Shown: one piece after another, positions 1 to 12,859 of the stretch
How the letters are laid out: each line of letters opens with the position of its first letter
How positions within the stretch are numbered: the stretch's first letter is position 1
Source: Psilocybe azurescens
Taxonomy: Eukaryota > Basidiomycota > Agaricomycetes > Agaricales > Agrocybaceae
Assembly (NCBI GenBank): GCA_023853785.1
Contig: JAJIRX010000555.1
Span: forward strand, 372,001 to 436,000
Direction of reading: 5' to 3'
DNA: 64,000 nucleotides
Notes under the pieces: generated by a model
Seen by the model: only the letters and a program-made list of their open reading frames with translations
What the model was told of the DNA's origin: nothing
The model's database searches: none
Translations under genes and position numbers: made by a program

Positions 1-214
1 TGCTTCCTCGTGCCGTTTGATTTACATGCTCAAAAGGTCTCTTTCCCGCAATCTTTAGCTTTGCAGGTTTCTTAATTAGCTGCATTGGCATAAGTTTTGC
101 AGCTGCCAGGAACAGGGGCATCAAGGGGAGTGCAGCATTATTAGGTGTTGTGTGACAAGGCCTCCGGTTTATGGTACTGGTGTCTATACATACAATACAC
201 CCAGAAATCTGAAA

Positions 215-3200
215 CTAAAACAAATCCACGAGCTTCCGACCAGGGGAAATAACTCCAATGGCTTTGCTTGAAAGGTCAAACATGCTCCCCCCCTCATAAA
301 CCACCAAATCACTTATATCGTCATCGATTCCACGTATACCAAGTAGTTTTTCGAGGTTGCTGGAAACTAGAGCATATGCCTCGTCCTTTGAGATTCTGCC
401 ATTCGATTCTAGAGCGGCCTGTCATAATAAATGTCAAATTTTCATTCGTCTAGGACTATCGCGTTGACATACCCATTCAGCATCGAAGCGTGCATTTCGA
501 GCCTCCGATGCACCCCGTACACCAATCCAACCACGATCCCTTGTTCGAGAAGCTTCACAAGTGCTGTGTCGTTAGAAAGAGGAGGGCCAGGCAATCTGGG
601 GTATCATCTCAGGTTCTGGCATCCGAATATGACAAGCAGCGTCGCTCTTACATTCTTCTCTGATCCCATACTAAGGGAATTGGCCTAGATGGGTTTAGTA
701 TAACACCAACGCCGGCGTCCCCTGTTTAGATTAATTGACGTGAGATGGGAACTATATATTTCAAAAAATCTCCATTGACTGACCAATTTCCTTCGCCAAA
801 AGATGCGACTCAGTTGCACCGCTGAAAACCATCCTCATTCGCGAACCGATTTTGTCCTCAACATCTGCTTTCAAGATCAAAAGACTGGCCATAATATCCA
901 TGCTATCCACTTCAATCACAAGTGGAACGACTCCCTGTTATTTAGTCGATTAGCAGCGTTTTCTTGAGGCTTCGAAATGTATCTGACCTCGGCAGCCTTT
1001 CTGAACCAGAATCCAGTTTCGTTATCGTCCGATTCCCAGCCATACAATAGTCTTCTTAGGCCAGCCAGCTGGGTGCTTACGCTAACGCCTCTTCCAGCAG
1101 AGAATGATTTACCCATAACGACATGCAGGGCCGCTACATCTTGCACGATGGCTCCGCGTTGCATGGCATGTAGTGAACCGGTGCGGAACGAAGTTGACAA
1201 TCCCGAAATAATGTGTGCATCCGAACCGGCTAGGTAAATCGGTTTCGCCAGTGACGAAATGGCCAGGGTAACTCCTGCTCGATATGCCGTCCTACATCTC
1301 CGCATAAGCGTCGCCCCACTGTCGTCACAAATGAACTTACAGTGCGTCACGAGTGCCGAACATGAGCGCATCCACAGCTCGAACAACAGCACCAGTATCG
1401 TCAAGGATTTTGGGGACATTACGCCTGAAAGCATCGTAGGTTTCTCCATCTGTAGTTGATGGCTCCCCTGTTATTTCTTCTAGTCCCAGAGGCGAACCAA
1501 ATGTCATCAATCCAGGGGCAATCGATCCTCCGCGTACGTCGAAAATCTTCGAACTTGGTTGCGATTCGATATCTACGCACATACCCATGCAAGTGATTTT
1601 TCCATCCTCCACAACGACAGACCCAAGTCCTGTTTCCTCCGACAGGTTACTGAAGACTTGTGCAATGTCTCCGTCTTCGGATTTCCTCCACACCTCTTTC
1701 ACGTTTATAAATACCACCTTACCTTCTAATTTCCTCCCTTCCAGAGGTGGAAGACCGTCCCATTTGATTGCTTCCTCTCGTTCTTTGTCCCAGTTTGGTG
1801 TCTCAGGCGCCTGTCTCCATCCATCCCCTTCCTTGCCCTTTCCGACCTCGATGTCAGTTTCTTCGTTTGTCTTAGATGGTACAGGTATCTGCAAGATGCC
1901 GTCAATCCACACCTTGACAGGAGTTGCGCCTAGACGAAGCGGATGAGAATCCCACAATACCACATCTGCATCGGTGCCTTCACTCAGAAGTCCGATACGA
2001 TGGGAAAGACCTGCGGCCGTAGCAGGCGTGGATGTCACTGAGGCCAGTGCTAGATGTGGGGGAAGACCAAAATAGTGGGCCTGTTGAGCTTGATACATTA
2101 AGTAACGCGAATTGATGACTGGATGATCGGACTATGCATATATTTTGGTCACTTGTTCAAGTCGATAGAATGTTCAACCTCATGTTACATACCTTCATGA
2201 TCACTGGTATTCCCTCGTCAGCCAGGACTCGACCCGCAAACTCAGAGCCACGGTATGCTTCTCGCTTGTACCTAGTTTTCATTGGCTTCATGGACTTCTA
2301 CTTCATGCCAACTGTAGATAACTTACCTGTGATTCGTCGCGAATATAGCGACAGATGGAATGCCACCCCACCTGGAAGCTGGAAGCGTCAATACTGTAAC
2401 CAATCTTGCAACAAATGAGATTACATTCGTTTGAGGACGTCCGGTACGAGCCACGCTTCAGACGCATGATGTAATGTAGCTATAGGGAACTGGAATTCAT
2501 TGGACAGCTAATATACAAGACCGACTTGAGTCGTTTATTGTGGGTAGACCGATAATGTGACTCACTCGAACCATTGCATCGAGGTCAACAGCTTCGTAAC
2601 AATGGGAAGATATCTATGTATAGTCAGTGTCGATTTCCAAGATATTTCATGATTGACATATTCACTTTGACCCTTCCCCGCAGGACGTCAACAAGCATTT
2701 CCCACCTCAGATCCTCTGGGAAAGGTTCATCCAAAGTGTGCCACAGACCTTGCTCTGCCTTCGCGCAATATTCGTCTTGAGATAATTTAATCTTCATTGC
2801 TTCCGCATACGCGGATCTGAAAGCCCACATTGTGTCCATTCGATTTCCATACCCTCTCAAATTTTCGCCACATGCTTGCCTAAGAATAGTGAGTTCTGCA
2901 GCATTTAACTGAAAGAGCAGTAGACACACTTCATATGTCTCCATCGGAATGATGTGCGATTTTCCAGTTGGGAGAAAGGTGCGTTCAAGGTAAAGGAGGT
3001 TCAAGAAGCATAGACGATGTTGAACGTTCTTTAGTTTTGCGAAGCTTAATGAAAAAGGCCTGACCGCCTGCATTCAAAGATGAATTCAAGAATCAACTAT
3101 CAAGAAGATCATGGATAAATCACCGATAGCATTGCTACTCCCAGGCAAAATCTGGGCGGACGTGACTCCTCCAGCCATGGCTAACTGATACGCATCGTCA

Positions 3201-3943
3201 TGGGTGTTTAGACCGTCAGCGCTTCGCAACCACGGAGCGATAGGTCCTTTTGAGAATTCAAGTCCACAGCGCCTAGAGTATTATAAAATGGAATTTAGGG
3301 AAAGTCGAGAAAGCTGCCAAGGATACTCATTCACCTGCAAGAATAGGAAGGCTCAAAACGCCCAGATGACTGTGCAAATCAACTGTAAACTCATAAAATC
3401 ATTACAGAAATTTTCGAAGAAAGGGAATCATGGCAATACCAATTCCAGGAGTAATCCATGCACCACTTGCATTTACAACAGTAAGATTTGGGATATTGTC
3501 GATTATGCGTCGAGATATTTTGCCTATGCCTTTGACAATTCCCTTGTCAAGGAGGAGGTCCCCGTGAACGATTTCCGTTCCATTGTTTCTTCCTGTAAAG
3601 ATAACAGCATTACGAATCAAAGTTGAGTTCGTTCCTTGCTCAAAACGATCAGATTCCTCTCTCTCGAGGAAGTCTGCTGGTGGGCCCGGAATGGCTCGGA
3701 GACTTGCGCAGCGAGGCAGAATGGCTTCTTTTGAAGGAGCATTTACTCCTAGCTGGTTGGAGAACCTTGAGGTGAATCGAACCGTGTCGGCATTGAATGA
3801 CCAAAAAATGTCCCGAGGATTGCAGCAAAAGCTGCAAGCACAATTGTCGAAGAGATCGCGGAAGCAGGGACATTTATAAAACGTTGGATTCCCGCAGACA
3901 ACTCCGGTCGGCGTCGTTTTCGGTCTAGGGTATTTTCAGACAT
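215..3943 (-). CDS. Amidohydrolase-family (CE9-like) metal-dependent hydrolase, membrane anchored
   Basis: Multi-exon gene, start ATG at 3943, stop at 215-217. The N-terminus is short and basic, then a hydrophobic stretch of about 25 residues (starting VPASAISSTIVLAAFAAILG) that looks like a signal anchor. A typical amidohydrolase entry follows: NAVIFTGRNNGTEIVHGD, then ITPG spliced to IVDLHSHLGV, whose H-x-H is the usual metal-binding pair of the TIM barrel. Further on are LNTHDDAYQLAMAGGVTSAQ and LPGSSNAIG, and near the end a D-A-D-V-V-L-W-D-SHPL block, the composite-domain motif of imidazolonepropionase/NagA-like enzymes. The last exons give DDISDLVVYEG and ISPGRKLVDLF. The whole resembles the roughly 900-residue fungal proteins annotated as carbohydrate esterase family 9 or amidohydrolase; the true substrate is unknown. 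The frame breaks at the A6 run 3803-3808 (one base apparently missing); reading through it gives GTFFWSFNADTVRF. Confidence 0.85.
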
Positions 3944-4598
3944 TTCAATTCAAGAGAGTGGGGAGGTGGAAAAATTGGGCATCCAGCATCAGCTAGAATA
4001 AATAGGTGCAGAAGTTCGAGGTGCACACTCCACGTTGCATTTGCAAAATGAAAACCAGGCGTTCGCGGCCATGAAGGCTCAAGCATGCAATTTGCATTGC
4101 ACTTTGATTGCAGTCACCCTGCGCTTCAGTATCTGAACGCGTCAGAACTCGGTTCAGTGATTAATGTCATTGTATTTAAGTGCTTAACTTCTAACTTGTC
4201 TATTGACAAGTCAGTACTGACATTAGGCAAGGCTAATTATATTGTGCGACTGTCCTCAACATTTTAGCGACATCTACCAGGCGTCATGAAAGGATCTGTG
4301 TGCGCAACTAAAAATTCACTTTATTGGATGATAATGAACAACTACAATAAGTTGATTATCCACCTTTGAACTTGACCTGATGTCAAATTTTCCGAAACAA
4401 GAACTTACACTCGTTCACTCCATACGCCAATCCTACATCATTTTACTCTCTTCGATATGCCTATGTGTATGGCTATGTGCGTAGATTTGTAGTACAATGC
4501 AAGATGGATTTGAGCGAGAACTGACGAGTTCTTAGGCTGTATAATCTCGAGTTTCTCGAGGGGCCAACGTATGAGCTACCCTTCTCAAAATGCTCATA
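3944..4598. other. Intergenic: upstream of amidohydrolase, downstream of REB1-like gene
   Basis: AT-rich stretch of about 650 bases holding the promoter side of the amidohydrolase gene and the 3' side of the REB1-like gene. It contains a short inverted repeat (CTTGTC...GACAAG near 4195-4211) and no reading frame I can support. Confidence 0.6.
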
Positions 4599-7004
4599 TC
4601 AGTCTTCGGAATCCGTGGAGGATTCGTGAGCGCCTTCGGTGCCTGGGCCGGTGCTGGAGCCAGCTTCAGGGACACTGGCATCAGGCTCGTTGATAGCAGG
4701 TGCACTAGTCACTTTCCTCTCCTTCCGCTTACGCGAACTTGGAGGAGGAGGGGTAGGAAGATGCGCTTTCTTGACCCTGAGGATGTCCATGATTTCTACA
4801 AATGATAAACGATGCTAAGAGGGTCAAAAGTCGAGCTAATATAAAGAAGTCTAACCTTGATGTGTCATGTCTTCGTAGCCTTTGATACCCTTCTTCATGG
4901 TCAGCCAACGTCGCTGTAAAGTATGCGCACTCCATAGATTCCAGTCAGGGTCTGGAATAAGTTTCCAGTCAATCTCCGTATCGTCTCTAACATTAAGAGA
5001 ATCGATCCTACAAAATGTTCAGAATTTATGGCACGACCAGCGCAAATAGGCAAAACACACTTGTGAACGAGGATGAAAGCATCTTGTTGACCCCATCTTG
5101 GTTTTTGACCTTCGTTTTTGACTATTTTGCTCAATGCATCAGTCCTGACGTGTCAAGGTTGAATTTATGCAAAGTGATGAGATAAAATGTATACGAACCA
5201 TTTAATCCTGCATTGCTGTCGTCCGCGGCTACCACCCATGAGCTCGCTCACTCTACCCCAGAAAACGTCATTATCTATATCTCGTCCTTGCTTCACAGTC
5301 ATGTCAGTGACGATCTCGGTTAATCTGTCTTCTTCCTCCTTTGACCAGTGACCTGGAAGCACCGGCGTCGTCAACGAATCGATCTATGACCCAGAATGGT
5401 AATAACACACCTGATATGCGGATATCACGATTGAAGATATGATTCCTGTACCGGTCGCGACAATCGGAAGCCATTCTCCCAACACGATAGCTGACTTTTT
5501 CCCATTGTTGACCGAGATCTATAACCGCTCTAGAGCACATTTTGAGCGGTCGAAAGATACCACTAAGTAGAAACGTACATACTGTTTCAGGGCCTCGTCT
5601 TCATGACGATGCCATGCTCCTTGCTGTTTAAGCGGGTGATAGCTTCTACGGACATGATGATATACAGCTATAATTGGTCGTAAAGGAACAGCCGCCGCTG
5701 AAGTAACAGCATATTGAGGACATGAACAAATTACAATTCAGAAATACTCACTCAATTCTGACCAGAACGCCGTATCTTTGCTTTTGTCAGCCTTGGAAAA
5801 ATCTTCTCGAGCAATTGTTCTTGAGAAAATTGCTTTTCCTAGGAATATGCATCACGTTATTAGATAACTAAAGCAAGGTTCGGATAAAAAAACGAACATG
5901 CATATATCTCTGTATAGCTGATTTAAGCTGTTCCTCCTCAATAGCTGAGAATTTGCCCTTCTTATAAATGAGTCCTGTACCAATCAATATTCATGCGCTA
6001 GTATTGAGGTGAGACAATATTTACCTTCATCCCTGACAAGTTCAGCCAGTTTACTTGGGTTTAACCATTTATTGGCGAGAATATGAGCATGATCAGGGTC
6101 CGTGTGCTGTTCATTCCCAGGGAGACTCATATTGATAGTCCTCTTATGGCTCGGGTGTGGTATAATTTGCTTCGGAGTAATTCCCAGGATTGAGTTAGAA
6201 TGGGCAGGGAATTGGCCCAAAGTCGCCGGGGGAAGCTGCATTAGGTGGGTGGGTAAATAACTCAGTGGAGTGACGCTTTGATTGTTATTGACGTTCGCAG
6301 TCTCTCCTAAACTTTTGAGAACGCTGGCGATTTTGCTCATATCCAAGTCTTGCAAAGCGCGCAAAGATCTTCATTTGAACCAAAGGAAAGTTCAGAGAAA
6401 GCTCCACCACCCCCGTTTCCCGCCGGAGGCGAAAAGACGCTCGGAGGCTGCCCACTGGGATCAAAACCAGGAGGAGGCTGAGGAGGATATCCATACGGCG
6501 GGTGCATTGGCGGGTAGGGCATGTATTGCTGTCCCGCAGAGGGGACCATGTTGGGATCGAAGGGCGGCGGCGGCGGCGGCGGCATTTGTTGAGAAGGTTC
6601 GGGATTTGTGACTGAAGCAGCGACTATGGCAGAAAGAAGGGCTGCCGCCGACGCTTGAGAATTGGCCTCGATTTCCGCATCCGTTTGTTCTGACAAAGAC
6701 GGTCCCTTTGATTTGCTTTTATCCTTCTTCTTCTTCTTGGGTATTACAGACGTTGGAGGGTCTGAAGAAAGGGCAACTTCAGGCTCGACAGCAGGAGACG
6801 ATTCTTCGATTTCGATGTCTTGCTGTGCGTGAGTGTGTTTGCGTTTCTTTTTTTCTCTCTGACCTCGGTGTCGTCTTCGCGATGTTCATCTTCACGAGGG
6901 CGCTTGCTCTTCTTCTTCTTGTCGCGATTTAATGAGGAGGATGCATTGATCTCGGACGGATCGATGCCGAAAGCGTCCATAGTAGATGGAGGGGCCGACA
7001 GCAT
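4599..7004 (-). CDS. reb1: REB1/TTF1-like Myb-domain DNA-binding protein
   Basis: Minus-strand gene with many introns. The start is ATG at 7004 or 6980. The N-terminal third is low complexity: a Lys-rich nuclear-localisation-like segment (RDKKKKSKRPRE) and a Pro-rich stretch. It continues with DLDMSKIASVLKSLGE and then Myb/SANT-type repeats: KFSAIEEEQLKSAI, HRHEDEALKQAVIDLGQQW, VGRMASDCRDRYRNHI and GHWSKEEEDRLTEIV, ending near SRGRQQCRIKW. This order is that of yeast Reb1 and mammalian TTF1, which bind rDNA terminators and Pol II promoters. The tail is basic then acidic (STDSED). Two one-base frame breaks are evident, each with one base missing: the T7 run 6848-6854 (giving EKKKKRKHTHAQQDIE when read through) and AAA at 6363-6365 (giving NEDLLRALQDLDMSK). 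Confidence 0.85.
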
Positions 7005-7119
7005 TAGGGTGGGCTCAGGAAAGCTTAAAATTCTACGACGACAAAACAGAAAGAAATGTGACTCATTGTCACGCACACTCCAAATATTTATTCATTTTAT
7101 CACCCCTGTACATGTATCA

Positions 7120-7846
7120 TCAGTCTTCGTCGAACCAGCGCTCTTCTGCTTCTCTATCGTCTTCAAGATCCAGTGTTTCGTCCCAGTCTACATTATCATA
7201 GTCAATGTTCTGTATTGGTCTCGATCAACCTCTTCTGTCAATCATGTTCTAGTCAACTCACGTCCAAAAGCCCAAACACAAAGTTTTCGCATAACAGTCG
7301 CTCGAAAGACGCTCTTGCTTGCTCTGGCGTCTCGGGTTCAGTGGGAGCATCGTCATCGCTGTCGCTGTCCTCCTCCGGCACAAAATCATCTTCGGCTGGG
7401 TCTCTGTTGTTTCTCCTAATCTCTCGCACGCGCTCAGCCTCTCGTTCTTCTTCGTACTCTGCCAAAAGATTTCCTAGTTTTCCGATATGTTGTTTACTGC
7501 CCTGTAAGAAGTCATTCTGCGCCCAAGATCTCTCCTCGGCGCCTTCCTCTACTCCTCGCCGTTCACGACCTTGCCAGAGGTTTGGCCATGTACTCCGCCC
7601 AGCATCAAAACTCAATTCAGATGGATTTTTATTGACATATTGTAAACGTCTGTTTCGAATGGAGGTTATGACAGAACGCTGCTTGGGAGTGGTGATGTAA
7701 CTATAGTGCAATAAGAGATGCGGAGGAAGACGAGTTAGATATTGACTAAGAAATGTAATAGGATCGGTCTCTGGGGATGGCGTGAAATTCTCTGGGAGTC
7801 TAAGGTATTTCAGGGAAGGATTCTTGTCGAAAACTGGTCCAGACAT
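7120..7846 (-). CDS. CCD97-domain protein (CCDC97 homologue)
   Basis: Two exons; ATG at 7844-7846, stop at 7120-7122. The intron begins just after LLCENFVFGLLD. The C-terminus has the hallmark of the CCD97-like domain: an ERLLCENFVFGLLD block followed after splicing by NIDYDNVDWDE and a terminal EERWFDED. The middle is a charged, probably coiled-coil stretch (LLAEYEEEREAERVREI) and an acidic run (EEDSDSDDD). Human CCDC97 is reported to associate with the SF3b spliceosomal complex; a similar role here is inference from the family. Total length is about 225 residues, reasonable for a fungal member. It stands back to back with the DOM34 gene. Confidence 0.85.
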
Positions 7847-8154
7847 AAGAAATTGAAGTAGTGTTTGCTGTTGGGTTTGCTGTGGGGTGGAGTGAATTGA
7901 AGACTGGAACGCGACCTGTCACAGTATCGTGACTGACTTTATAGCAAAACAATAGACGCACGTGATACGGAGATCAAGGTTCAATTGATATGATTGGATC
8001 ATCTCTGAATCATCTTGTGTTTCGTCTGCATGAAGGCTGCATGCTCCTTCAATCCACTTGCTATCCCTCTCTCCACCCACTTTACTGGGACTCTTCTATT
8101 TCATTTAGTGTCTGTACTCGCTAATTAATATTGTCTACTAACATCCTATCAACG
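7847..8154. promoter_or_regulatory. Shared divergent promoter region, CCD97 gene / DOM34
   Basis: 308 bases separate two divergently transcribed start codons (7846 minus, 8155 plus), so both promoters must lie here. The region is AT-rich with pyrimidine-rich tracts just before the plus-strand ATG; I see no clear TATA box or known factor site. Confidence 0.6.
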
Positions 8155-9730
8155 ATGAAGTTGATAAACAAGCTGATAGATAAACACGGTGCAGTAAGTT
8201 CACGAACAGCATCTTGTTGGCATTGGGTTGATCCCTGACAGGATTTCTAGGGACATGTAACCTTACGTCCAGAAGACGATGAGGACATGTGGCATCTCTA
8301 CAACTTGATACAGAACGGAGATTTGGTTCGCGCATCTGCCATTAGGTATGTCTTAACATGGTCACAATAATCAACGATCCTATACTTATCTAAAAACTAG
8401 GGGCGTCAAGACCGTGTCTTCTACTGGATCAACAGAGTCTCATCGTGTCCGTCTCAATCTCACTATTCAGGTCAAACGCGTAGATTTTGCTGCTGGTGGC
8501 TCATCGTCGAACCAAGAAAGTGGCAATACGGACGAAGAATTACCAACTGCTGCTTTACATGTATCTGGACCCGTCACTTCTGAGAATCCCCATGTCAAAT
8601 TGGGCGCTCATCACACTCTCGATCTTGAGGCTAACCGGGACGTACGAATCGAGAAATATGGCGGTTGGGACAGCATTGCCATCAGTCGCGTAGAAGAGTC
8701 GATTATCCCTGGCAAGGGCGCGGAAGTAGCTGCTATAGTATGCGGCGAAGGTGTCGCCGCATTCTGTCTCCTTTCTCAACATATGACGCTGGTGACACAC
8801 CGGCTGAATGTCCCAATACCTCGCAAATCGGCATCCGGGGCTTCCCAGCACGATAAAGGTCTAGACAAATTTTACGGGTCTCTATACGAGTCATTCCTAC
8901 GACATATTCCCTATTCCAACGTCTCTCTTCGCGCCATTGTCATCGCTAGCCCAGGATGGGTTAGGGATGCGGTTTACGATTATTTGATTGGCGAGGCCAC
9001 GAAAAGAAGCGACAAAGTATTGTTGAAGGCTCTGAAGGAAAAATGCCTCAAAGTTCATATAAGTAGCCCACACGTTCACAGTCTCGTCGAGGTTTTGAAG
9101 AGCCCAGAGGTCTGTATAAATTTGCATAATTTTTGTCACTTTATCTCTCATTTTGGTTTATAGGTGACTAGCCAGCTCAAGGAAACCAAATTTGCTCGAG
9201 AAGGAATGGCTCTTGACAGGTAATTGAAGCCGTGCATCGTTTAGGCCACGACTGATGAACTTCCAGATTCTTTAAAATGCTAGGGAGTGATGAATTGCGG
9301 GCATGGTATGGTCCGGATCACGTTTGCCTAGCTGCCGACCGAGGGGCGATTGGTACACTATTGATTTCGGACGACCTCTTCCGGTTTGCCATGGCGAATA
9401 TGTTCTTGTAGTTCGTCCTGACATTACTATTTTATTAGATCAAGTGATCCAGGCACACGTAAGAAATTTGTTGAGGTTGTTGAGGCCGTACAACAAAAGG
9501 GCGGAGAAGTGGTGATATTTTCAAGCATGCATGAATCGGGCCAACGTGAGTTATTATCCTACGGGTATATGCCTATAGCTTAACGATGCCATCGTCTAGA
9601 GCTAAACCAACTAACTGGAATTGCTGCAATATTGACGTTCCCTTTGGACGTTGAAGTAGTCGAGGCCGAAGAACGAGAGGCAGCAGAAGAAGCAGCTCGA
9701 CGACTCGACGAAGCACATATAGATTCATGA
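8155..9730 (+). CDS. dom34: Dom34/Pelota ribosome-rescue factor
   Basis: Multi-exon gene with a tiny first exon, [13 protein letters not shown], spliced to [20 protein letters not shown] and then a large exon from [19 protein letters not shown]. The order is that of eRF1-like Pelota/Dom34: an N-terminal Sm-fold domain (ends IRGVK...[14 protein letters not shown]), a central domain ([20 protein letters not shown], without the GGQ of eRF1) and a C-terminal domain ([19 protein letters not shown], then [17 protein letters not shown]). With Hbs1 it splits stalled ribosomes for no-go and non-stop mRNA decay. The last exon ends [11 protein letters not shown]. No frame break was found, and each splice junction keeps phase. 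It ends about 100 bases before the photolyase gene. Confidence 0.95.
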
Positions 9731-9832
9731 TGTCATCTATCCAATTCAATCAAGTATACATCATCACGTGTCTAGCGCGATCGTTTCCCCCTATCGTGAG
9801 GTCTTCGACCGCTTTTATAGTCAACGTGTTTT

Positions 9833-12132
9833 ATGTTCCGCATTCAAAGCTTTCACCGCCCATCTACGTGTCTCTTTGACATGACCAAACGCGCATTTTC
9901 TCCTGTCTTCGCAGAACCGCATGCACGCCCCACGAAGCGCGCCAATTCATCCAAGTCTTTCAACCCCATCAAAATAGCCACCGCCGAAGCTGCTGCTGCA
10001 GTTGATGCTGATACACCCTTTTCACAGTTGATGAAAGAGTTAACTAAGACTGTTAAACAACCTTCTGATGGAATGTCTGTTGTCTACTGGATGCGAATGT
10101 GCGATCTCAGACGTGAGTTGTCTCTTTTTCTTCTGTAATCTTACCATAGACCTCTTACTCTGTTCAGTTCGCGACAACAAGGCTCTCAGCAGGGCATCCG
10201 CACAAGCACAGAAACATGATATCCCCTTGATTGTCTTGTTTATTATTAGTCCCCAAGACTATATCGCCCATGACCGAAGTGCCAGAAGGATAGATTTCGT
10301 ACTCCGCAATCTTGCCATTTTAAAAGTGAGCTCTATCACAGAAGATTCTGACTGGTGCACTAATCATTCTACTCTTTTCAGGGATCTTTCTCTGAACTTC
10401 ATATCCCATTTCATGTCGTCGTTCACACACCAAGGAAGACCATTCCAAAATTCGTTCTATCCTTTTGCGAAGAGCATGGCGTCAAAACTCTATTTACCAA
10501 CATGGAATACGAAGTTGATGAACTCCGCCGAGACATTGAAGTTTGCAAACTTGCTTTTCCGAAAGGCATACGAATCGAGGTGATGCACGATAAATGTATT
10601 GTAGAACCTGGTGTTGTCGTCACGAAGCAAGAGAAGGCATATGCTGTGAGTTTTTAATTTACAACAACTTCAACTATATTCATTGCCTCTCACCTTCAGG
10701 TTTACTCACCCTACCAAAGAAATTGGATGGCAACTTTGAACGGCAACTTATCGCACTTTTTGGAGGATTGTCCCTTACCAGTGGCGAATGATTCATCAGT
10801 TAGATTATCAGAATCTTTGGGCCCACTTTTCAATTCCCAGATCCCCGAAACTGTTGCTGGATTTGAGCTAACAGACGAAGACAAAGCTAAAATGAAGGAG
10901 ATTTGGCCAGCGAGCGAAATTTCGGCTGCACATGTTCGTTTGTTACTTTTCTGACTGTATGTGGGACTTATTCCTTGATCAGGTGCTTCAAAGATTTTTG
11001 ACTACAAAGAAACGATCGTCTCAATTAGGCGGGGTCGACCCGCTAGCATCTGGATCGACAATATGTCCCAAATTTAATAGGATTGCAAAATACGGAAATG
11101 AAAGAGACAGAATTGACAGTGACACTACGAGCCGGTTAAGGTGCGCTTCCTGCTATGCCGCGACCTGTGTATATTCTTATCATAAATTTTAGCGCGTATC
11201 TAACTTCAGGAATCATCTCAGTACGACAATGCGCCCGTGCGAGCATGCTTTTGATGAACTCGAAGAAGGTTGAGAGTGATAAAACTTCTGGGATCGGACG
11301 CTGGCTTCAAGAAATTGCCTGGCGCGACTTTTATGTCAACATAGTAGCCTTCTTCCCTCGAGTCTCTATGGGCCGCCCCTATCTCGAAAAGTTCTCTCAG
11401 GTTGTCTGGGAAAATCACCAAGCTTCGAGCGACTCAGGGATAGGCCGAGCTGGAAATGATGACGACGATGTTGAAATTCTTAAACGATGGAAGACCGGCA
11501 AGACTGGTGTGCCCATTGTGGACGCATCAATGAGGTGTTTGAATGAGATGGGATGGATGCACAACCGCGCTAGGATGATTACTGCTATGTATCTGACCAA
11601 AGATCTCATGATAGATTGGAGAGTCGGAGAGCGGGTAAGTTTACCTATCACCCTACAACTTTATTTCTGATCATCTGCACACTTAGTATTTCATGGAGAT
11701 GCTCATTGATGGAGATCTATCATCTAATAATGGCGGATGGCAGTGGAGCGCGAGCACTGGGGTTGATCCGTGTCCGTATTTCCGGATTTTCAATCCATAT
11801 ACACAAAGTTTGAAAGTCAGCATGTCTTTTTTTCTAACAGGATAAATTTTGACACCTATTCCCCCAAGGTTGACCCAACTGGCGATTTTATTCGTCACTG
11901 GATTCCAGAGCTACGCAAAGTAAGGGGTCCTGGTGCGTCTTTCTTTTCGCCTCATTGTTCGGGGGCTATTGTTCCATTATGGTTCACTAATTCGGGGATA
12001 AATAATACTCTAGATTTGCACAATCCCAGTGCTGCTCTCGCAGACAAACTCGGTTACCCTCTGCCCATTATTGCACACAATGAAGCGAGAGAGAGGGCAC
12101 TGAGACGATACAAGAATCCTGGAGAGGAATAG
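9833..12132 (+). CDS. phr1: Class I CPD photolyase
   Basis: Flavin-dependent light-driven repair enzyme for cyclobutane pyrimidine dimers. The N-terminal domain starts [11 protein letters not shown], spliced to [15 protein letters not shown]; the C-terminal FAD domain carries [50 protein letters not shown] and the diagnostic [20 protein letters not shown]. It ends with [19 protein letters not shown] and a tail rich in Arg and Glu. ATG at 9833 gives a short leader ([16 protein letters not shown]) before a second in-frame ATG at 9881 (MTKRAFSP); the first could give a mitochondrial form and the second a nuclear form, which is inference. About seven short introns, all phase-consistent. The start codon lies only 103 bases after the DOM34 stop. 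Confidence 0.95.
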
Positions 12133-12598
12133 ATTGTTGATAGCAGCAATAAAGCATTGCTATTTGGTTAGTAGCTTGTTGCCAAATAAACCATTCAGAA
12201 ATGCGGTGTACAAATAAATCTGATTGGTTACCAATTGACCAATTGATGTGGCGCATCCCACGGTTGCCTTAACGACAGTATTTGGCTTCACAAATTCCGC
12301 TCGTCTAGGGCAAACACATACCAGAACGGGCAATTCTTTGCGAGGTTGGATTGTTCTTGGAACCTCATTGTGAGCTACAGAATTGACCCCTGGCCGGGTA
12401 TAAAATGGGGTCGCTGTAGTCCTTGTTTCCTCAGCATCTCAGTTGATTGACTGCTCACCCCCATTTTCTCTATCTCAGTTGTTTATTCCCCTCTCTCAAC
12501 CGCCACGGACGCCTTGAAAGCACTTTGATTAGTTGCTCTATCTCACCACGTCAATCACTTCCTATACTTAACGCCTATCGTCCGCCTCACCTCTCAAG
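12133..12598. promoter_or_regulatory. Intergenic with TATA box upstream of small gene
   Basis: 466 bases between the photolyase stop and the small ORF at 12599. A good TATA element (GGGTATAAAATGGG, near 12397-12412) lies about 190 bases before that ATG, followed by a C/T-rich leader, an arrangement typical of a strongly expressed fungal gene. Confidence 0.55.
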
Positions 12599-12859
12599 AT
12601 GTCCACATCTGCAATGTCATATTCTGTCTTCCCCACTGCCTCCGCAAACCCATCCTTCAACCTCTTTATCCCTTCCTCTTCCTCGTCTTCCCGCGAAATG
12701 CATGAGATCTACGGAGAGTTTGGGCTCGTCCTCCGCCCTTCCAACAAACAGAGAGCGAATGGTGTATCTAACGGGTCCGTCAAGTCCAAGGCATCCATGT
12801 CTTCGTCGTCCACCGGATCCAGATCGTCGTCGCTCAGGAAGTGGTTCGGTGGTAACTGA
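12599..12859 (+). CDS. Small Ser-rich protein of unknown function
   Basis: An uninterrupted 86-codon frame from ATG at 12599 to TAA at 12857-12859, beginning MSTSAMSYSVFPTA and ending SRSSSLRKWFGGN. It is rich in Ser, with a central REMHEIYGEFGLVLRP segment. No family recognised. The TATA box and pyrimidine leader support transcription. An alternative model splices a 56-base GTAACT...CAAG intron just before the stop, joins in phase to SCTLSPLPSTSALDAIDTSH, and may continue through a further exon (AYDAYLEKYLQLQKS) to a stop at 13194-13196. I cannot decide between the two models. Confidence 0.55.
   Translation: MSTSAMSYSVFPTASANPSFNLFIPSSSSSSREMHEIYGEFGLVLRPSNKQRANGVSNGSVKSKASMSSSSTGSRSSSLRKWFGGN

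Noticed and set aside
6282..6611. Plus-strand ORF antisense to REB1
   Set aside because: Shadow of the Pro-rich coding strand; the REB1 reading is strongly supported.
6840..6905. A 34-37-base intron to explain the REB1 frame change
   Set aside because: Shorter than the other introns here and no branch site; one missing base in the A7 run restores a Lys-rich frame more simply.
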